Positions 23,427-35,582 are shown, counted from the stretch's first letter. The stretch is DNA of 64,000 bases from Malachius bipustulatus (GCA_910589415.1 OU342633.1:14360858-14424857), one strand, 5' to 3'. The notes: a model not told the origin generated them from the sequence alone. Numbers and translations are program-made.

Positions 23427-23600
23427 GCGCAAATCCATTGTTTACTATGGTGCAGCGGCCTTTACTTCTGTATCGTATTTAGTAAACAATGGAACTAAAA
23501 TTCGCGCCCCCACAACATGCAAACTTTACCACGGTATAGCGGCCTCTACTTCTGCATCGTAGTAAGCAATGGAACTGGAGAAGCGCGTCTTCAATCATGA
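23427..23600. repeat. MULE left TIR with internal tandem units
   Basis: Inverse of 27344-27534. Each TIR contains two ~93-bp units sharing GTTTACT, CAGAAGT, GGCCGCTGCACCGT and GGTAAAG-type blocks. Repeated blocks of this kind could be transposase-binding sites (inference). Confidence 0.8.
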
Positions 23601-26600
23601 GCTCCTCTAAATTTATAATTATGTCGAAAGAAACAGTTTTAAATAAGTTGAAATCATTGTGTAATGAAGAAGATCTGATTACAGAATATGATTACAAAGA
23701 TATTAATAACTATCATGCTACAATACGAACTAAAATAGGAAAAGAAGCAGATAAAATAACAATATTGACCATAGTAAGTGGTGCGATGACTGGGTTAAGA
23801 TGTTTAGTGTTGCTACCACGTCAAACTGGATCGTAAGGTACACATATCCATCAGCTAAGAAATATATTTTTACCGCAAAGTATTCAAATGCCAACATCAC
23901 AGTTTCGATAAAGTGAAAATCAGAAAAAGATGAGACTCCCGAGTTCGAGATAAGGACTGCAAAGCTACTCTTAACATTCTAATTAAAAAAATGAATCCAA
24001 ATACCATAAAGAATGATCCTTATTTAAACAACAACTTAAATATTGTAATTACGGTAAGTTAATAAGTATTAAGTATAATACAATTTTTAACTTTTTTATC
24101 TGTTACAATAGCTAGTTCTATACCTAGGCCGCGAAATCAATTATTAGAGTCTGAGAGCAAGATTGCTGCCGAGGCAGGCAAGCAATCTCTTACTCTATAA
24201 AGGGGATTTTGTGGACGAGGTGTACACACTATTTTTTTGTGCAGGTGTGGTTTGAATATAAAATTTAAATTTTATAACGTTTTTCTGAACAACACAACCC
24301 CTAATGGTATGTTGTGAAGACAGAGACATCGATGTTTCACTGGTCAACCAGGAGTGTGCCGAACAGAAAGAAATCCAAATAAATAAGGAGAAAGATTTGA
24401 CGGATTCATATCTTTCTCCTTGTGTAGATTGGATTTCTTTCTGTTCGGCACACTCCTGCTTGTGTAGGTGATGTGACAGACTGATGACGATGAGCTGGAA
24501 ATGACCAGTGAAACATCGATGTATCTGTCTTCACCATATACCATTTAGGGTTTTGTCTTTCAGAAAAACGTTATTGTTCCTCAATAAACGAATTGCTGTA
24601 ATCGATATAATTTTTTTATTATAAATCAATTTGTTTCTTATAAATTTTATTCTTTTCGGTAAAAATTTTTTTTTTTGTTTCTTATGTACATAAAGGTGAT
24701 TCAGGTCTTACATTCTAAAGTTCAGGAATCGATAGAATGGATCAAAATAACGTTATTATGTAATACAAGGGTTTTCCCTGAAACGCTGTATTTAGACGCT
24801 TTAGTAAGTTAATTGAAGTTGGAAATATTTTCTATAATTTTTCTCATGACTTTTGAACTTTTTTTTTTGGTTTAAGTAAAATAAAGAGTATTTACATTCA
24901 CTTTGGACCAATTATTACGTTCCAAAGTTTGAACCTTCCAGCGCTCTTCTATAAATGCATTTTTTGATATTCTTTAAAAGTAAAACAAAAGCTAAAAATT
25001 AAATTATTCTATTACCTAGTCACTTTATTTTAGGTTGATTTTGTTCATAATCATAACATTATGGTTGCCGAGACCTTTAGTTATTTACGAATGACGCCAG
25101 ACACTCAAAATATTTTCGTTAAATACTTTGATAACGGAATGACTCCATCGTCAGCTATAGAACATACCACGAAATGTTTCTTGAAACGGAGTATGAAGGC
25201 AAGGACTTTGTTGAATATTCAGCAAACGCTCAAATCAACCCCACCGAACGACAAGTGAATCACTTATACAGTAAATGGAGGTAAAGTGGGAACTATTATT
25301 TATAGGTACATGACGCCTTTAATTATATGAAATATATTTTTAGGACTACTAATTTCGGTACTCGTGACATGAAGAGTATTTTGGACATTTTGAAGCAGAA
25401 AGAAGCACTTTTCAATAAAGCAGGTGTTGACATAATAATTAAAGAAAACCCATTAATTGTATTAATTCTTACGCCTATTATGTTGAGGACACATAAGCGC
25501 AACTTCGCGCATGACATTGTGTTTATAGATTCCAGCGGATCTTGCGATCAAACAAATTTATGTGTAACAATTTTTGTTTTGTGCTGCAAACATTGGAGCT
25601 TTACCCTTGGCATGTATTTTACACACTGAACAGAGTGAATCAAATTATACATTGGCATTTAATTTACTACGCGAAACATTGGGAACGGAAGGATTTGGTG
25701 GTTATGGTTTTCCGAACGTAATTATGACAGATGATTCTTCTGCAGAGAGAAATTCTTTAAGAACGGTATTCCCCGAATCGAGTTTGTTGCTTTGTATATT
25801 TCATATGTCTCAGGCATTTTGGAGATGGTTATGGGATAGCCAACACGCCATTTCTAAAGATCACAGAAAATTGATAATGATAGAATTCCAGCGCTTACTG
25901 TATTCCGTTTGCGAAGAAGACGCCGAAGAGATTTATCAGGAGTTCGTCCAAAATAAGACTCATTTGCTGTATGGTAATTTAATAAATCACGTTGGAAAAT
26001 TGTGGGAACGCCGAAATGAGTGGATTGTATGCTTTAGAAGTCAACTATTTATTTACAAGGGGAAATAATACGAATAACTTTGTAGAAGCTTCTATAAGAA
26101 TCTTTAAAGACATCGTGTTACAGCGATGTAAAGCTTTCAATGCATGTGCATTGATAGATTTCTTGGTAAATGTTTTCGAATCTTATCATATGATGTTTGC
26201 TAACAGTAGAAAGATTAAAACTATCGACAATCAGATGCTTCAAAAATGTAAAGACGTCTTAGTGCACAAAATAGATGAAAATATATACAGAGTTTCTTCA
26301 AATACAGACAAAAGTCTTTTTTACACCACCTATTTGGACATTTGTTTTTCTGATTGCATAGGTGGCCAAGGTGGTCGCTTTTGCAAGCATTTGTGTGCTG
26401 TACAGCAAAAATTAGGTGTCGTGTTCAGGTCTGCGCTCTGTCTTACCTCAGATGATAAAAAGGATTTTGCCAAAATTGCACTCGGGGAAGATATTCCGAC
26501 AACTTTTTTCAATAGTATGGATATGAATGACAATAACATGAATGAACACGACATAGTATCAGAGTTATCAGACACAATTTTGCGAAGCAAAAATTAAAGT

Positions 26601-27021
26601 TCCTGTTTCAAAGACTACCAATCCACCTGAAACTGAGACTATCATTCTAGACGACCAGGAGCATTCGTTAGCAGTAGCTGAAATGTCTAAAGAATTTAGA
26701 CGAATCGAAAATATTGCCACGAGCTGCAATTCTGTTGACATGACTAACACCGTAGTAAAATTAGCTAAAGCTCTAAAAAATGTAGATACCCCTGCTCAAT
26801 TATTACATTTTTTTCATTCATTACCTTTAAGAAGGGGTACTAAAATAGGTGTACAACCTACTTCAATTTCAAGGAGAAAGCTTAGACCTGGTCTAACTTC
26901 AGGAGTCAAAAGAATGCAAGCAGGGAGACCTTCAAAACAAGAAGTAGTTCTTAAGAAGAAAAGACCGAGATGTTTGCAAGCAAATATTAATGCAAGCATA
27001 CCGAACGCTAAATCACATTAA
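23597..27021 (+). pseudogene. MULE transposase with SWIM zinc finger, multiply frameshifted
   Basis: Pieces in order: an N-terminal exon (23597-24054) whose second half reads NWIVRYTYPSAKKYIF, a FLYWCH-like/WRKY-type DNA-binding stretch; an exon at about 25034-25281 with VDFVHNHNI, SYLRMTPDT and, after a frameshift, EYEGKDFVEYSANAQINP; then from 25344 the MULE core with DIVFIDSSGSCDQTN (first Asp), NVIMTDDSSAERNSL (second Asp) and CIFHMSQAFWRWL. After a shift near 26020 come NTNNFVEASIRIFKD and the SWIM-type finger CSDCIGGQGGRFCKHLCAV. The C-terminal part (26600-27021) is basic with GRPSK, an AT-hook-like motif. Possible introns end at about 25034 and 25343. At least three frameshifts and a stop (26595) mean no active enzyme. 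The family is clear; the clade is not resolved. Confidence 0.85.
24268..24575. mobile_element. Foldback element nested in the MULE
   Basis: 'acatcgatgtttcactggtca' at about 24328 is inverted at 24502-24524. 'ggatttctttctgttcggca' is inverted within the loop side, and the outer 'tttctgaa...acccctaatggtat' pairs with 'ataccatttagggttt...ttcagaaa'. It lies in the likely first intron of the transposase. Confidence 0.75.
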
Positions 27022-27343
27022 TAGTGTTGCATTGTCTTTTAGAGTGACAAGAGTAAAACAATATATAGTCGATGAAAAGGATATTTTATTATTGCTCTAA
27101 AACCAGAAAGCATAATAAATTTTCATTAAAAGTTTTCAAATTTCCTTTCCATCAACTATACTTTTATGCTTCCAAGATATCTCTACTCTATCTCTCAATT
27201 ATTATAGTTTTTGTTTTTAATATTGTAATAAAGTTATTAGGTACAACTTTAGGTTTTATTATCTAATTTTCTAAATCCCAGGCCCAGAAACTAAAACACA
27301 TTTCACCTCGTACCGCGCGAAACTGCGATATGCAAGTGGTGGT

Positions 27344-27534
27344 CGCCGCACCGTGGTAAAGTTTTAATGTATTGAAGACGCGCTTCTCAGTTACATTGTT
27401 TACTGGGATACAGAAGTAGAGGTCGCTGTACCGTGGTAAAGTTTGAATATTTTTGGGACGCGATTTTTAGTTCCATTGTTTACTGCGATACAGAAGTGAA
27501 GGCCGCTGCACCGTAGTAAACAATGGATTTTCGC
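27344..27534. repeat. MULE right TIR
   Basis: Inverse of the left TIR, ending TTTTCGC immediately before the CTCCCGGCA duplication. Two internal units of ~93 bp are visible from 'ccgcaccgtggtaaag' to 'gccgctgcaccgtagtaaac'. Confidence 0.82.
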
Positions 27535-27543
27535 CTCCCGGCA

Positions 27544-28955
27544 GGAACAGTATCCTCAAAATCCAGCTCTCCCCACAGGATTCTCTGCCTGTCAATACTC
27601 GACAGATGACAACGATGCACCAAGCATGAGGGAATGGCACGTCAATGATGGGAAGTTGCACAAAAACCTTCTTCATAATCTTCCCCAAGGGTGAAGATGG
27701 CGACAAAGGGGAACTGGAGAAATATATCGATGATAATATTAATAACAGCAAAAGCAAAGAAAAGAAAACCCGGAAACAAACATCTGCCTGAATTTCTATA
27801 GCATGTAAATGAAGAAGAGAAACAGATATCCCAGCAGTGAGCAATGGATAAAAGAACCTACTCACCTCAAGATTGAGGATTTTCTCCGAGTTGAAATAAA
27901 AGGAAGTCTGTGATTTAAATCCGATACGAACTTTAAAGCTCACCAAAGTACACCCTGAACTATTACTGATTAGGTTGCGTCTTCTGATCCACCTTATCAG
28001 GTGTGTATGAATAACTTCACAGTAATGTACAGCAAAAGCCTATTGCCCAAACACTCACTTCTATTCCACTAATTCGTTTTTGTCTCGGTTGAAAAGTTGC
28101 GAGGAGATCTGCTTTGATAAAATAATTTATCATAAAACAAAATTGATAATTAACATAGGTACAGAATTATTACATATATTAGTTTCGAGACTGAATTTTA
28201 AAACCTACTGAAGTTAACGACAGGCAACCAACAATTCATCACTATTGATAACCAACAGGAAATTGAAATGTTAAAAAAAAAGGATCAAAACAAAGACAGC
28301 AAATAACAACCCAATCTAAGAAGACAGGGGAAGGACACCAATGAAATTAAACGATTGAAGTCACACCACCACCTATTTTACCATTCTCCTCCGAATAATA
28401 TTCATTTTGTGCGCCACATGGTTTTTCTCTGGATCTTGCTCTAAAATGCTAAAAGGTAACAAACAAAGAAAAGAAAACCATGAACAAACTAGCATCACGG
28501 GTGTCAAGACCTGGCCACAAAGTAAATTACTCAACCTTTCGTGACACAAAAAAAAAGTGTCACAAATTTATTTATTTACAGGATAGTGAAAAAGTCACCC
28601 CTCTATAGTTTTTCACCAGTAACTCTTTTCTTTGTTGACCGATTCTCAAAAACCTGATCTTAAAGCTAACACATCAGGGAAGAAGGCCGGACGATCAAAA
28701 TGGTCAAAATCAAAATTTCTGGATACATGAATTTTTTGCCTAAATTACGCTTTCATTTGCTCACCTGATATATTAATTTGTTTAGGAAATGTAACAAAAA
28801 TCCAATGGTCATTTAAAAAAGCCATTCAAGAACTTTCTTGTTTGTATGGGACAAAAATATGACCGGCGAGAGTGGCGAGGGAATCAAATAATGTTGGCTA
28901 AATGAGAGTCGGATGCTTTTGCTTTTACCTCCATGTGCATACAACTTATATTACA
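27544..28955. other. Intergenic, no gene recognised
   Basis: The minus-strand ORF 27467-27946 overlaps the MULE end and shows only a Leu/Ser-rich stretch. I see no domain, and no repeat partner in the window. Confidence 0.4.
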
Positions 28956-28957
28956 AT

Positions 28958-30262
28958 TTTTTTTTTGCGTCCCGGGTTGCTGTGTAATTTTGTTGTTACG
29001 TTGGCAAAACTAAAAAACCCCATCTATCACTTTCACAAATTTGTAATTATATCACTTGCCAAAATCAGCTGTTTGTGTGAAACTGTCAAAAATATTCCTC
29101 TTTAATACAAGCAGTGTTGCATGCTTAATTTTAATTTAATAATTAAAATGATTTCTCAGTTTTCATTTTCCATTATTCATTTGTAAGTATTCTGTGATGC
29201 AAGAGAAAAACTAACGTAATTGAGAGTTATAGCACCCCTTTTTGGGGACACCTACATTTGATTTTTCTTTATGATTAATTCTCAGGGAGGTTCTTTTGAG
29301 GATTAATTTGCCTCAATTAAGGGAATTAATAATACTTCACTATAATATTATATTATGACATAAAGAGAACACTATTACAAATTTGTCACCAACAAATTAC
29401 AACTTAAATTCTAGCATGAAATCAATAAAGCTCAATATGGTTAAACACTCACGGTAGCATCCAGGGTTAGGGCTCTTGACTGCCACTTTTACTTTAATTA
29501 TTAAAAGTAATATTCCTCGAACTGATGAGTACTCGTTGTTTGGTAATTATTAACTGTTAAACTGAAGAATACGCTGCTTTCTAATTCCTTAAAACTGAAC
29601 GATGACTACTGTAGATTTGGCACGAAGTATACCTAATTATACTGCTTGGTACACTTATTAATTATTATCAAAATTAACACTTCTGTAAATTTATTCCGGC
29701 AACCTTTTTAAGTTGGCCGGACATTAACACCACAACAGATACACGCAGGAGACACCGATCTGCCTATCATGCAGGAAAGGGTCTACACACCTTCGTCGAG
29801 CACCGCCTTCACAATAGTGGAAATTCGCACTTCCCTTACACCATCCAGCTTCGTGGTGGTCCTTTTCTTAGTTTCACCCCCACCTCACTATAATCCACTC
29901 TTAGTCTATGTATAGATACAATATCAGTGTCCAAATCATTGGCGTGCTTCAGAGTTTATAAAAATAATTGGTCGAATTAACTTATAAATTTTACTGCAAA
30001 AATGTAAGTTAAGAAGAGAAATTGAAAATACAGAAGGCATAAAACCACATTCTAAATAATACAGAACAGAACAATAAATAGAATAAACTCAAAACAAAAC
30101 ACAAATCCATGAAAGGAAGCATAATCTAACACCGCCGCTCATCATCTTGACATTGTAAGTAATTTCAACCTCTAAAAATATAGCCATAACCTATAAATGT
30201 TGACATATATGTTGGAATATGTCACCCTGACAGAGTCACCCGGGACGCAAATAAAAAAAAAT
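28958..30262. mobile_element. Possible TIR element (TTTGCGTCCCGGGT ends) enclosing a solo LTR
   Basis: TTTTTGCGTCCCGGGT at about 28963-28978 is inverted as CACCCGGGACGCAAATAAAAA at 30237-30257. Only about 15-20 bp are well matched. The enclosed solo LTR (29228-29951) would have inserted later. No ORF. No target duplication was established. Confidence 0.45.
29224..29955 (-). repeat. Solo LTR (minus), same family as the LTRs at 47.6 and 51.5 kb
   Basis: The LTR (29228-29951, 724 bp) is flanked by GAGT on both sides (29224-29227, 29952-29955). Read on the minus strand it starts TGAAGCACGCCAATGATTTG and ends near AAGGGGTGCTATA, matching the 706-bp LTRs of the element at 47645-52192. Shared blocks include AAGGACCACCACGAAGCTGG and ACCCTTTCCTGCATGATAGG-like sequence. 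It is clearly more diverged than those two are from each other. Confidence 0.9.
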
Positions 30263-31130
30263 CGCATTATATGTTAGAAAAAATAAAGGGAAAACCAAAT
30301 GAATGTTGGTCTTCCAGTCTTCTAGTCTTTCTGGAAGAAAAATGAGTTATATCAAGAATTTGCTGACAATTCCAACTCACACCTATTTCAGTACAATTTA
30401 ATAGCGATTTTTAATGGAAAAATATCGTGTTTTATGGATAATATGAAACTATGCTATTTTTCACGAAAGTAGGTAGTATCTCGGTCTCGGATAGTATATG
30501 AAGTTAGGTACAATAAACGTTACTTCGATTAAAAATAAAATTGTACCAGATTTCAGCTATAGGCTATGATATTGAAGAATATATTTTAATTTGGTAGGTA
30601 CCTCTCAGGCTACTCTCTTCCTCTAAGATTGCTGTTCAGTAGTGAACTAGTGAATCAAATATTGCGAATTAGTCATTACTCATTAGCAAAATGATTTGAG
30701 GCTAGTTTTTTGTACTATTCCCCTTTTTCCTCACTCTCTTATTGCCATTATTGTATTTTGAAGGGCGAAATTTGCACTAAAAGCTGACATTAAGTTCATT
30801 AAGGATATTTTCATATTGTAGGATTGGTATTTGGTATTAAAAGTAATTAGTTGATTGTGTTGCATCTTTATAGTAAAAAATCTCATCCGAATTATTATCG
30901 GAAGTGACAGTTAATTAAAAGTGACCTAAAAGTTATAAAAACTGGAATGAGTAAATAGACCTATCATGGATTGTTGAATTATTTATATTATTATTATTAT
31001 AATGTTTTTTTGTTTAATCTTGAATTTTTCGTGATTTTTCATTTAAACAAATTTATATGTACTTTCGAAAATTAAAAAATATTTCACATTTCAGTCTGAA
31101 CTATTGATTTCAGGTTTCCAACAGTGAGAT

Positions 31131-31289
31131 ATGGTAATAAAGAAGATTTGTTGTTTGGGAGCTGGATATGTTGGAGGACCAACTTGCAGTGTAATAGCCT
31201 TAAAATGTCCTAATATACAGGTTACAGTTGTTGACTTGAGTAAAGAAAGAATCACACAGTGGAATTCTGAAAAACTACCAATTTATGAA
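31131..31289 (+). CDS. sgl: UDP-glucose 6-dehydrogenase, first coding exon
   Basis: This exon encodes the N-terminal Rossmann half of the enzyme that oxidises UDP-glucose to UDP-glucuronate with NAD+, the precursor for glycosaminoglycans. It begins ATG at 31131 and reads [16 protein letters not shown], with the GxGYVG dinucleotide-binding loop, then [11 protein letters not shown] with the acidic residue that contacts NAD ribose, and LPIYE. A GTAAGG donor follows at 31290. An acceptor GATTTCAG at about 31112 suggests an upstream non-coding exon. The residues match animal UGDH closely, so identity is not in doubt. Whether this copy is functional is a separate matter, because the central exons are missing downstream. 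Confidence 0.93.
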
Positions 31290-31363
31290 GTAAGGATGAA
31301 ATTCTTGACTTGTTTTCCTTGAAACCTTTTCCTGTAATAATTATAAATATCCTTTTATTACAG

Positions 31364-31501
31364 CCTGGTTTGGATGAGATCGTTAAAAGCTGCAGGGGAA
31401 AGAATCTATTCTTCTCCAATGATGTTAAGACTGCTGTCCTAGAGGCTGATTTAATATTTATTTCTGTAAACACTCCGACAAAGACATTTGGCAATGGGAA
31501 A
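31364..31501 (+). CDS. sgl: UDP-glucose 6-dehydrogenase, second coding exon
   Basis: Separated from the first exon by a 74-bp intron with GTAAGG/TTACAG borders. It reads [18 protein letters not shown] and [15 protein letters not shown], the conserved VNTPTKT motif of UGDH, and ends in phase 0 before GTAAGATTC. The next expected exons (the central ~280 residues, with the catalytic Cys and the substrate-binding helices) are not found in the following 3.2 kb. Confidence 0.93.
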
Positions 31502-32387
31502 GTAAGATTCACCTTGATTTACCTTGCTTCATTATTGATTCATTAAAAACTTCTTGTGTATCTAAATGATCAATTATTGAGCAATTATTTCTTCTTGAAT
31601 AAGTCACTCATTAATTATCACGGTACCTTTTGATCATGAAAAATAATTTAAAAAAAAAATTTAAAAACTTAAGATAAAAGAATATTATTTTGAACATTGC
31701 AAGACTTATTTTATGTTTTCTCTTGAATTGCTATGAGCAAATATTTATGGAGTATTAGGTTGAAATTTAGTTGAATAATTACTGTTACATGATCCCTGCT
31801 TGTTTAGTTATCTGTTATCTTAATTACTCAAAGGATTGCAGGTGCAGAACTGTCTATTCACATGAAAACTAACAATTCCTACTGATCAAATATATTAGGA
31901 TAATATGAAAAAGTTCAAAACTAATTATTATGAAATAAACATGTCAGTAGGCATGAATCTCCATGTAAAAAAAATCGGAAGCTACAAGTCGTGATAAAGT
32001 TTCTACATTATGTTGAAACCTGTTCTGTAGGATGATCTTAAACAATTTTGAGGAGTGGAGGGGGGGCAACTAGATCTATGAAAAAAGAAAATGGCGGCCA
32101 TTTTTCAAAAAAAACTTTCTAAACTGATTTTTCTGCTATAACTCGAAAACTAGGAGGGCTATCTGAAAATATTTAAGAGAAAATGTTTCCTATTAAATTA
32201 TCTACAACTTTGTTTATTATGCTTTTAGCGATAAAATCGACGGATTGGGAGAATTAGAAATATACAGTGTGTGTCACAGAACTCACAGACGTGGTACACC
32301 CCCCTTTTTTTTTTTTTTGGAGATAATTTTTTGAAATTTGGTACGTCGCATATTCTCGATAGAGCGCACTTTTTAGCAGAAATTTTT

Positions 32388-32675
32388 TTTTATTTCTCAA
32401 TTATAGTGTGCCATGACTATTTCGTTTTACTCCAATTGGGTCATCTAATGCTAGAAAAATCGAATGTTAGTTCAAAGTACTAAATTAAGTGATTTATGGA
32501 TGAATAATGCGCATGGAATGATTTTTTGAGCTGAATTCATTTTTTTCAAATGGTACCATATTGGTACCGAGGTACCATCTGCTAGTACTTCCAATAAGGG
32601 ACATTTTGGTGTAACCATTTTGCATCTGTGACGAACATAACTGAAGTCATGGCACACTATAATTGAGAAATAAAA
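32388..32675. mobile_element. MITE with ~29-bp terminal inverted repeats
   Basis: TTTATTTCTCAATTATAGTG and the following TGCCATGAC at 32388 are inverted at 32645-32675 (GTCATGGCACACTATAATTG). Non-coding. Confidence 0.75.
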
Positions 32676-32775
32676 AAAGACAGGTCCTGGCAGATTCGTA
32701 GATCTGGTTCCTGTGACAAAAGAAAGAAATATCAAAGAGAGCAGTAACTATAATAATGGAGCTAAATTCAAATAT

Positions 32776-33480
32776 TTACAAATTTAAGTTTAACAATTTA
32801 TTTTCACCTGTAACATTAGCAGGTTTCCTAGAGGAGGAAATGGAGGCTGGTCCTAGTGGAGGGACGTGGTTCCGCCCTCGCTCGGCCAGGTAGGTTGGAC
32901 TGGATACGGCAGCCGGAACTGACGACACGGCAACATGGTCCGCCTTCTGGAGAGTCCGTCTTCTCTTCTTGAGCAGGGCAGCAGGTGTCTTGGTGGCACT
33001 TTTACTTGTATTGTTTCTTTTCTTTACTACGGGCACGGGCATTGACGAAGCGATTGCTTGGTTTCGTAACTGTCTCTTACTCATGATGATGAACTTCTTA
33101 ATTATTTAGGAGACTTCGGCGACTGGGTTGGTAGGTTTAAAAGGTACTTATTATCCGGTTCACGAAGCCACAGACAACAAGCGAGGGTAAAAGTGTCGGA
33201 AAAGATCCGGTTCGGTAGCCACAGATCTTAGAGAGGTAGGTATAGGAATTCTCCGGTTCTCGAAGCCAACAGAGATTTTAGGTACAGGACGGATAGATAA
33301 AGAATCATCTGAAGTCAAAATCTCGGCGGTCTTATATAGTCGCTGAACCCCTTCTCTCGCTACATTCCATTGTATGTTAAAGTAGGTCACTTCCTTTATC
33401 TCATTCAGCTTACTCTGAGTTTTCTGGGCTTTCCTTCCACGTGACTCATTCAAATTTAATCTCAGTCAGTTTATCTCGCA
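32776..33480 (-). other. GC-richer block with two uncharacterised minus-strand frames
   Basis: Frames 33084-32776 (102 codons, basic and Ser/Ala/Pro-rich, VKKRNNTSKSATKTPAALLK) and 33453-33160 (97 codons) are open, but no family is recognised. Between 33155 and 33280 a CCGGTT(C)...GAAGCCA(C)AGA motif occurs three times. It could be an LTR/gag fragment or a small gene; I cannot decide. Confidence 0.3.
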
Positions 33481-34749
33481 ATTCTCTAGCTGCTGACACT
33501 TTTCCGGTTTCGATATCATTTATTTCAAGGAAGTTGCTTTGTAATTAGGCATTATATCCGGTGGAAGTTTTCAGTGCAGTTGCCTTTGTTGAAGTGGTTA
33601 AATCTCAGTTTTTCTTACTATTTAATATGATTTTCAGTTACTTAAGTTTCTCCCTGGATAGTATTATCACTTGTTGATAACCTGCCTTAATTTCATAAAC
33701 TTTGATAAGGTAGTTCTTCACTAGCAAGCCGTTTTGTTCTCAAGTTTTCATTTCTATTGGGTTTTCCGAGATTTTCTTCATGATATGGATCAGACGTAAT
33801 AGTTATGTAAATGATTGGTAATTCATATGGTGTTGGTAGGTAGGTACTTGCTGTACCTATTACTCTCTGGGCATGTAACTTATCAAAGGTTTCCTATTTC
33901 CCGGCATTTTCTCTATTTAGGCGTATTATGTCTGGAAATACTGATGACATATCTTAATTGGATGCTGACTGGTAACTTCCCGAGCTTTCTTATGTTTTGA
34001 ATAAGCTGATTTCGAAAATTTAAGGGGCTGTATTTCTGGTTGCCTACCGATGATGCTCATATTCGAATTTTACGGAGTTTACCTTTGTCGAAAATGTGCC
34101 TGCCCCAGGGGCTATATGTTTCAGTACCTGTAGTATATAAACAACTGGATCAGTATATGTATAAACATCTGCAAAAACCGAAATCTTAACTTGCAAAAGA
34201 CAGCAATTTTACCAGCTCATTTTCATACTGATTTGTCATTTGATCAATTATTCTGCACTGTGGAAAAACATAGATCTTTGTAACAATCGGTAGATAACAA
34301 TCTGCTTTTTTGAATTCTCCTTATTTATCAGCTTTGCATGCAATCTACCTCGGCCATAAATCCACTCGTCCAATAATATCATGGCTTATAAACAATAAAT
34401 ATTATGGACATTATTATGGACCTATGATTATTATTATACATAGATTACAATTAATGGTTTATGGTTTCATGTTGAGCTGTTCTGCTTTTACAAATGAAAA
34501 TGTACCATCCTAGCATAATAGGTACATTTACCGCCGCAAAAATTGCCTTATTGCACTATGTTAATAAAAATGATTTGTTAATTTTACATGGGAAATATAC
34601 TGGTGTGTTTTCTAAAATATTCATGTGAAAAGGCTTAGTTTTACTGTATTTTGTATTGTATTATTTAACGTACTGTATTGAAATTTTGTTAAATTTCAAC
34701 ACCACCAGTTTTTGTGTATTTAAATTTTAATGAATTGTCTTTTTAATAG

Positions 34750-34905
34750 GTTGAAGAAGATCAGATTTATGAAGATTTAACTCATCCCAAAATATGTGAA
34801 AATCCAGAAACATTAAGAATGAATCTAAGTGTCTTTCAGGACGCTTATTTAGCGGTCAAAGGAGCTCATGCAATTGTGGTTTGCACTGAATGGGACGAAT
34901 TTATC
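34750..34905 (+). CDS. sgl: UDP-glucose 6-dehydrogenase, penultimate coding exon
   Basis: 52 codons in phase 0 between a TTTTTAATAG acceptor and a GTAAGG donor. It reads EDLTHPKICENPETLRMNL, VKGAHAIVVCTEWDEFI. The TEWDEF motif is diagnostic of the C-terminal UDP-binding domain. The reading frame is compatible with the next exon. Confidence 0.92.
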
Positions 34906-34961
34906 GTAAGGATCATTTCAAAATTTTTTGCACATTTTTATTTATTGTAATTTCATTGCAG

Positions 34962-35126
34962 ACACTGGATTATCAGAAAATTTATGAATCCATGATGAAG
35001 CCAGCGTACATTTTTGATGGACGTTCGATTTTAGATCACGATGCCCTCATCGAAATAGGTTTTCATGTTCAAACCATCGGTAAACGATTAAGACGCCCAA
35101 TTGTTGTGACGCCCAAAAATATGTGA
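34962..35126 (+). CDS. sgl: UDP-glucose 6-dehydrogenase, last exon copy 1
   Basis: 55 codons after a TTTCATTGCAG acceptor: TLDYQKIYESMMKPAYIFDG, ILDHDALIEIGFHVQTIG and a new C-terminus VVTPKNM followed by TGA. The last residues come from the array junction with penultimate-exon sequence (CCCAAAAATATGTGA) and are not a normal UGDH tail. Confidence 0.85.
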   Translation, partial: TLDYQKIYESMMKPAYIFDGRSILDHDALIEIGFHVQTIGKRLRRPIVVTPKNM

Positions 35127-35189
35127 ATTTATCGTAAGCATCATTTCAAAAATTTTTACACATTTTTATTTATTGTAATTTCATTGCAG

Positions 35190-35354
35190 ACACTGGATTA
35201 TCAGAAAATTTATGACTCCATGATGAAGCCAGCGTACATTTTTGATGGACGTTTGATTTTAGATCACGATGCCCTCATCGAAATAGGTTTTCATGTTCAA
35301 ACCATCGGTAAACGATTAAGACGCCCAATTGTTGTGACGCCCAAAAATATGTGA
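35190..35354 (+). pseudogene. sgl last exon copy 2
   Basis: Same 55 codons as copy 1 with Leu after FDGR. An intact acceptor precedes it, but the penultimate exon upstream is reduced to its last ~10 bp (ATTTATCGTAAG), so it could only be used by splicing from the 34750-34905 exon. Confidence 0.75.
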
Positions 35355-35417
35355 ATTTATCGTAAGCATCATTTCAAAAATTTTTACACATTTTTATTTA
35401 TTGTAATTTCATTGCAG

Positions 35418-35582
35418 ACACTGGATTATCAGAAAATTTATGACTCCATGATGAAGCCAGCGTACATTTTTGATGGACGTTCGATTTTAGATCACCATGC
35501 CCTCATCGAAATAGGTTTTCATGTTCAAACCATCGGTAAACGATTAAGACGCCCAATTGTTGTGACGCCCAAAAATATGTGA
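35418..35582 (+). pseudogene. sgl last exon copy 3
   Basis: Identical layout to copy 2; DHHAL replaces DHDAL. It ends in the same artificial TGA. Confidence 0.75.

Larger units (their letters stand above)
23418..27543 (+). mobile_element. Mutator-like element (MULE), 4.1 kb, 9-bp target duplication
   Basis: The element spans 23427-27534. Both flanks carry CTCCCGGCA (23418-23426 and 27535-27543), the 9-bp target duplication typical of MULEs. The TIRs start GCGCAAATCCATTGTTTACT on the left and, inverted, GCGAAAATCCATTGTTTACT on the right, and run ~175-190 bp. Inside is a transposase gene with MULE and SWIM motifs, now frameshifted. A foldback is nested at 24268-24575. Confidence 0.9.
31502..34749 (+). 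other. sgl intron-like region lacking the expected central exons
   Basis: I scanned this 3.2 kb for the conserved UGDH centre (the segment following GKG, the STVP motif, the NPEFLAEG motif and the catalytic GGSCFQKD region) and found none on the plus strand. It holds a small inverted-repeat element (32388-32675), a GC-richer block with minus-strand frames (32776-33480) and otherwise AT-rich DNA. Confidence 0.6.

Noticed and set aside
24268..24575. Inverted repeat as an attachment site or origin
   Set aside because: The size and structure match the many foldback elements in this window and it lies inside a transposase intron; nothing suggests recombination or replication function.
27467..27946. 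159-codon minus-strand ORF as a membrane protein
   Set aside because: It overlaps the MULE right TIR and target duplication; its only feature is a Leu/Ser-rich run. No homology signal.
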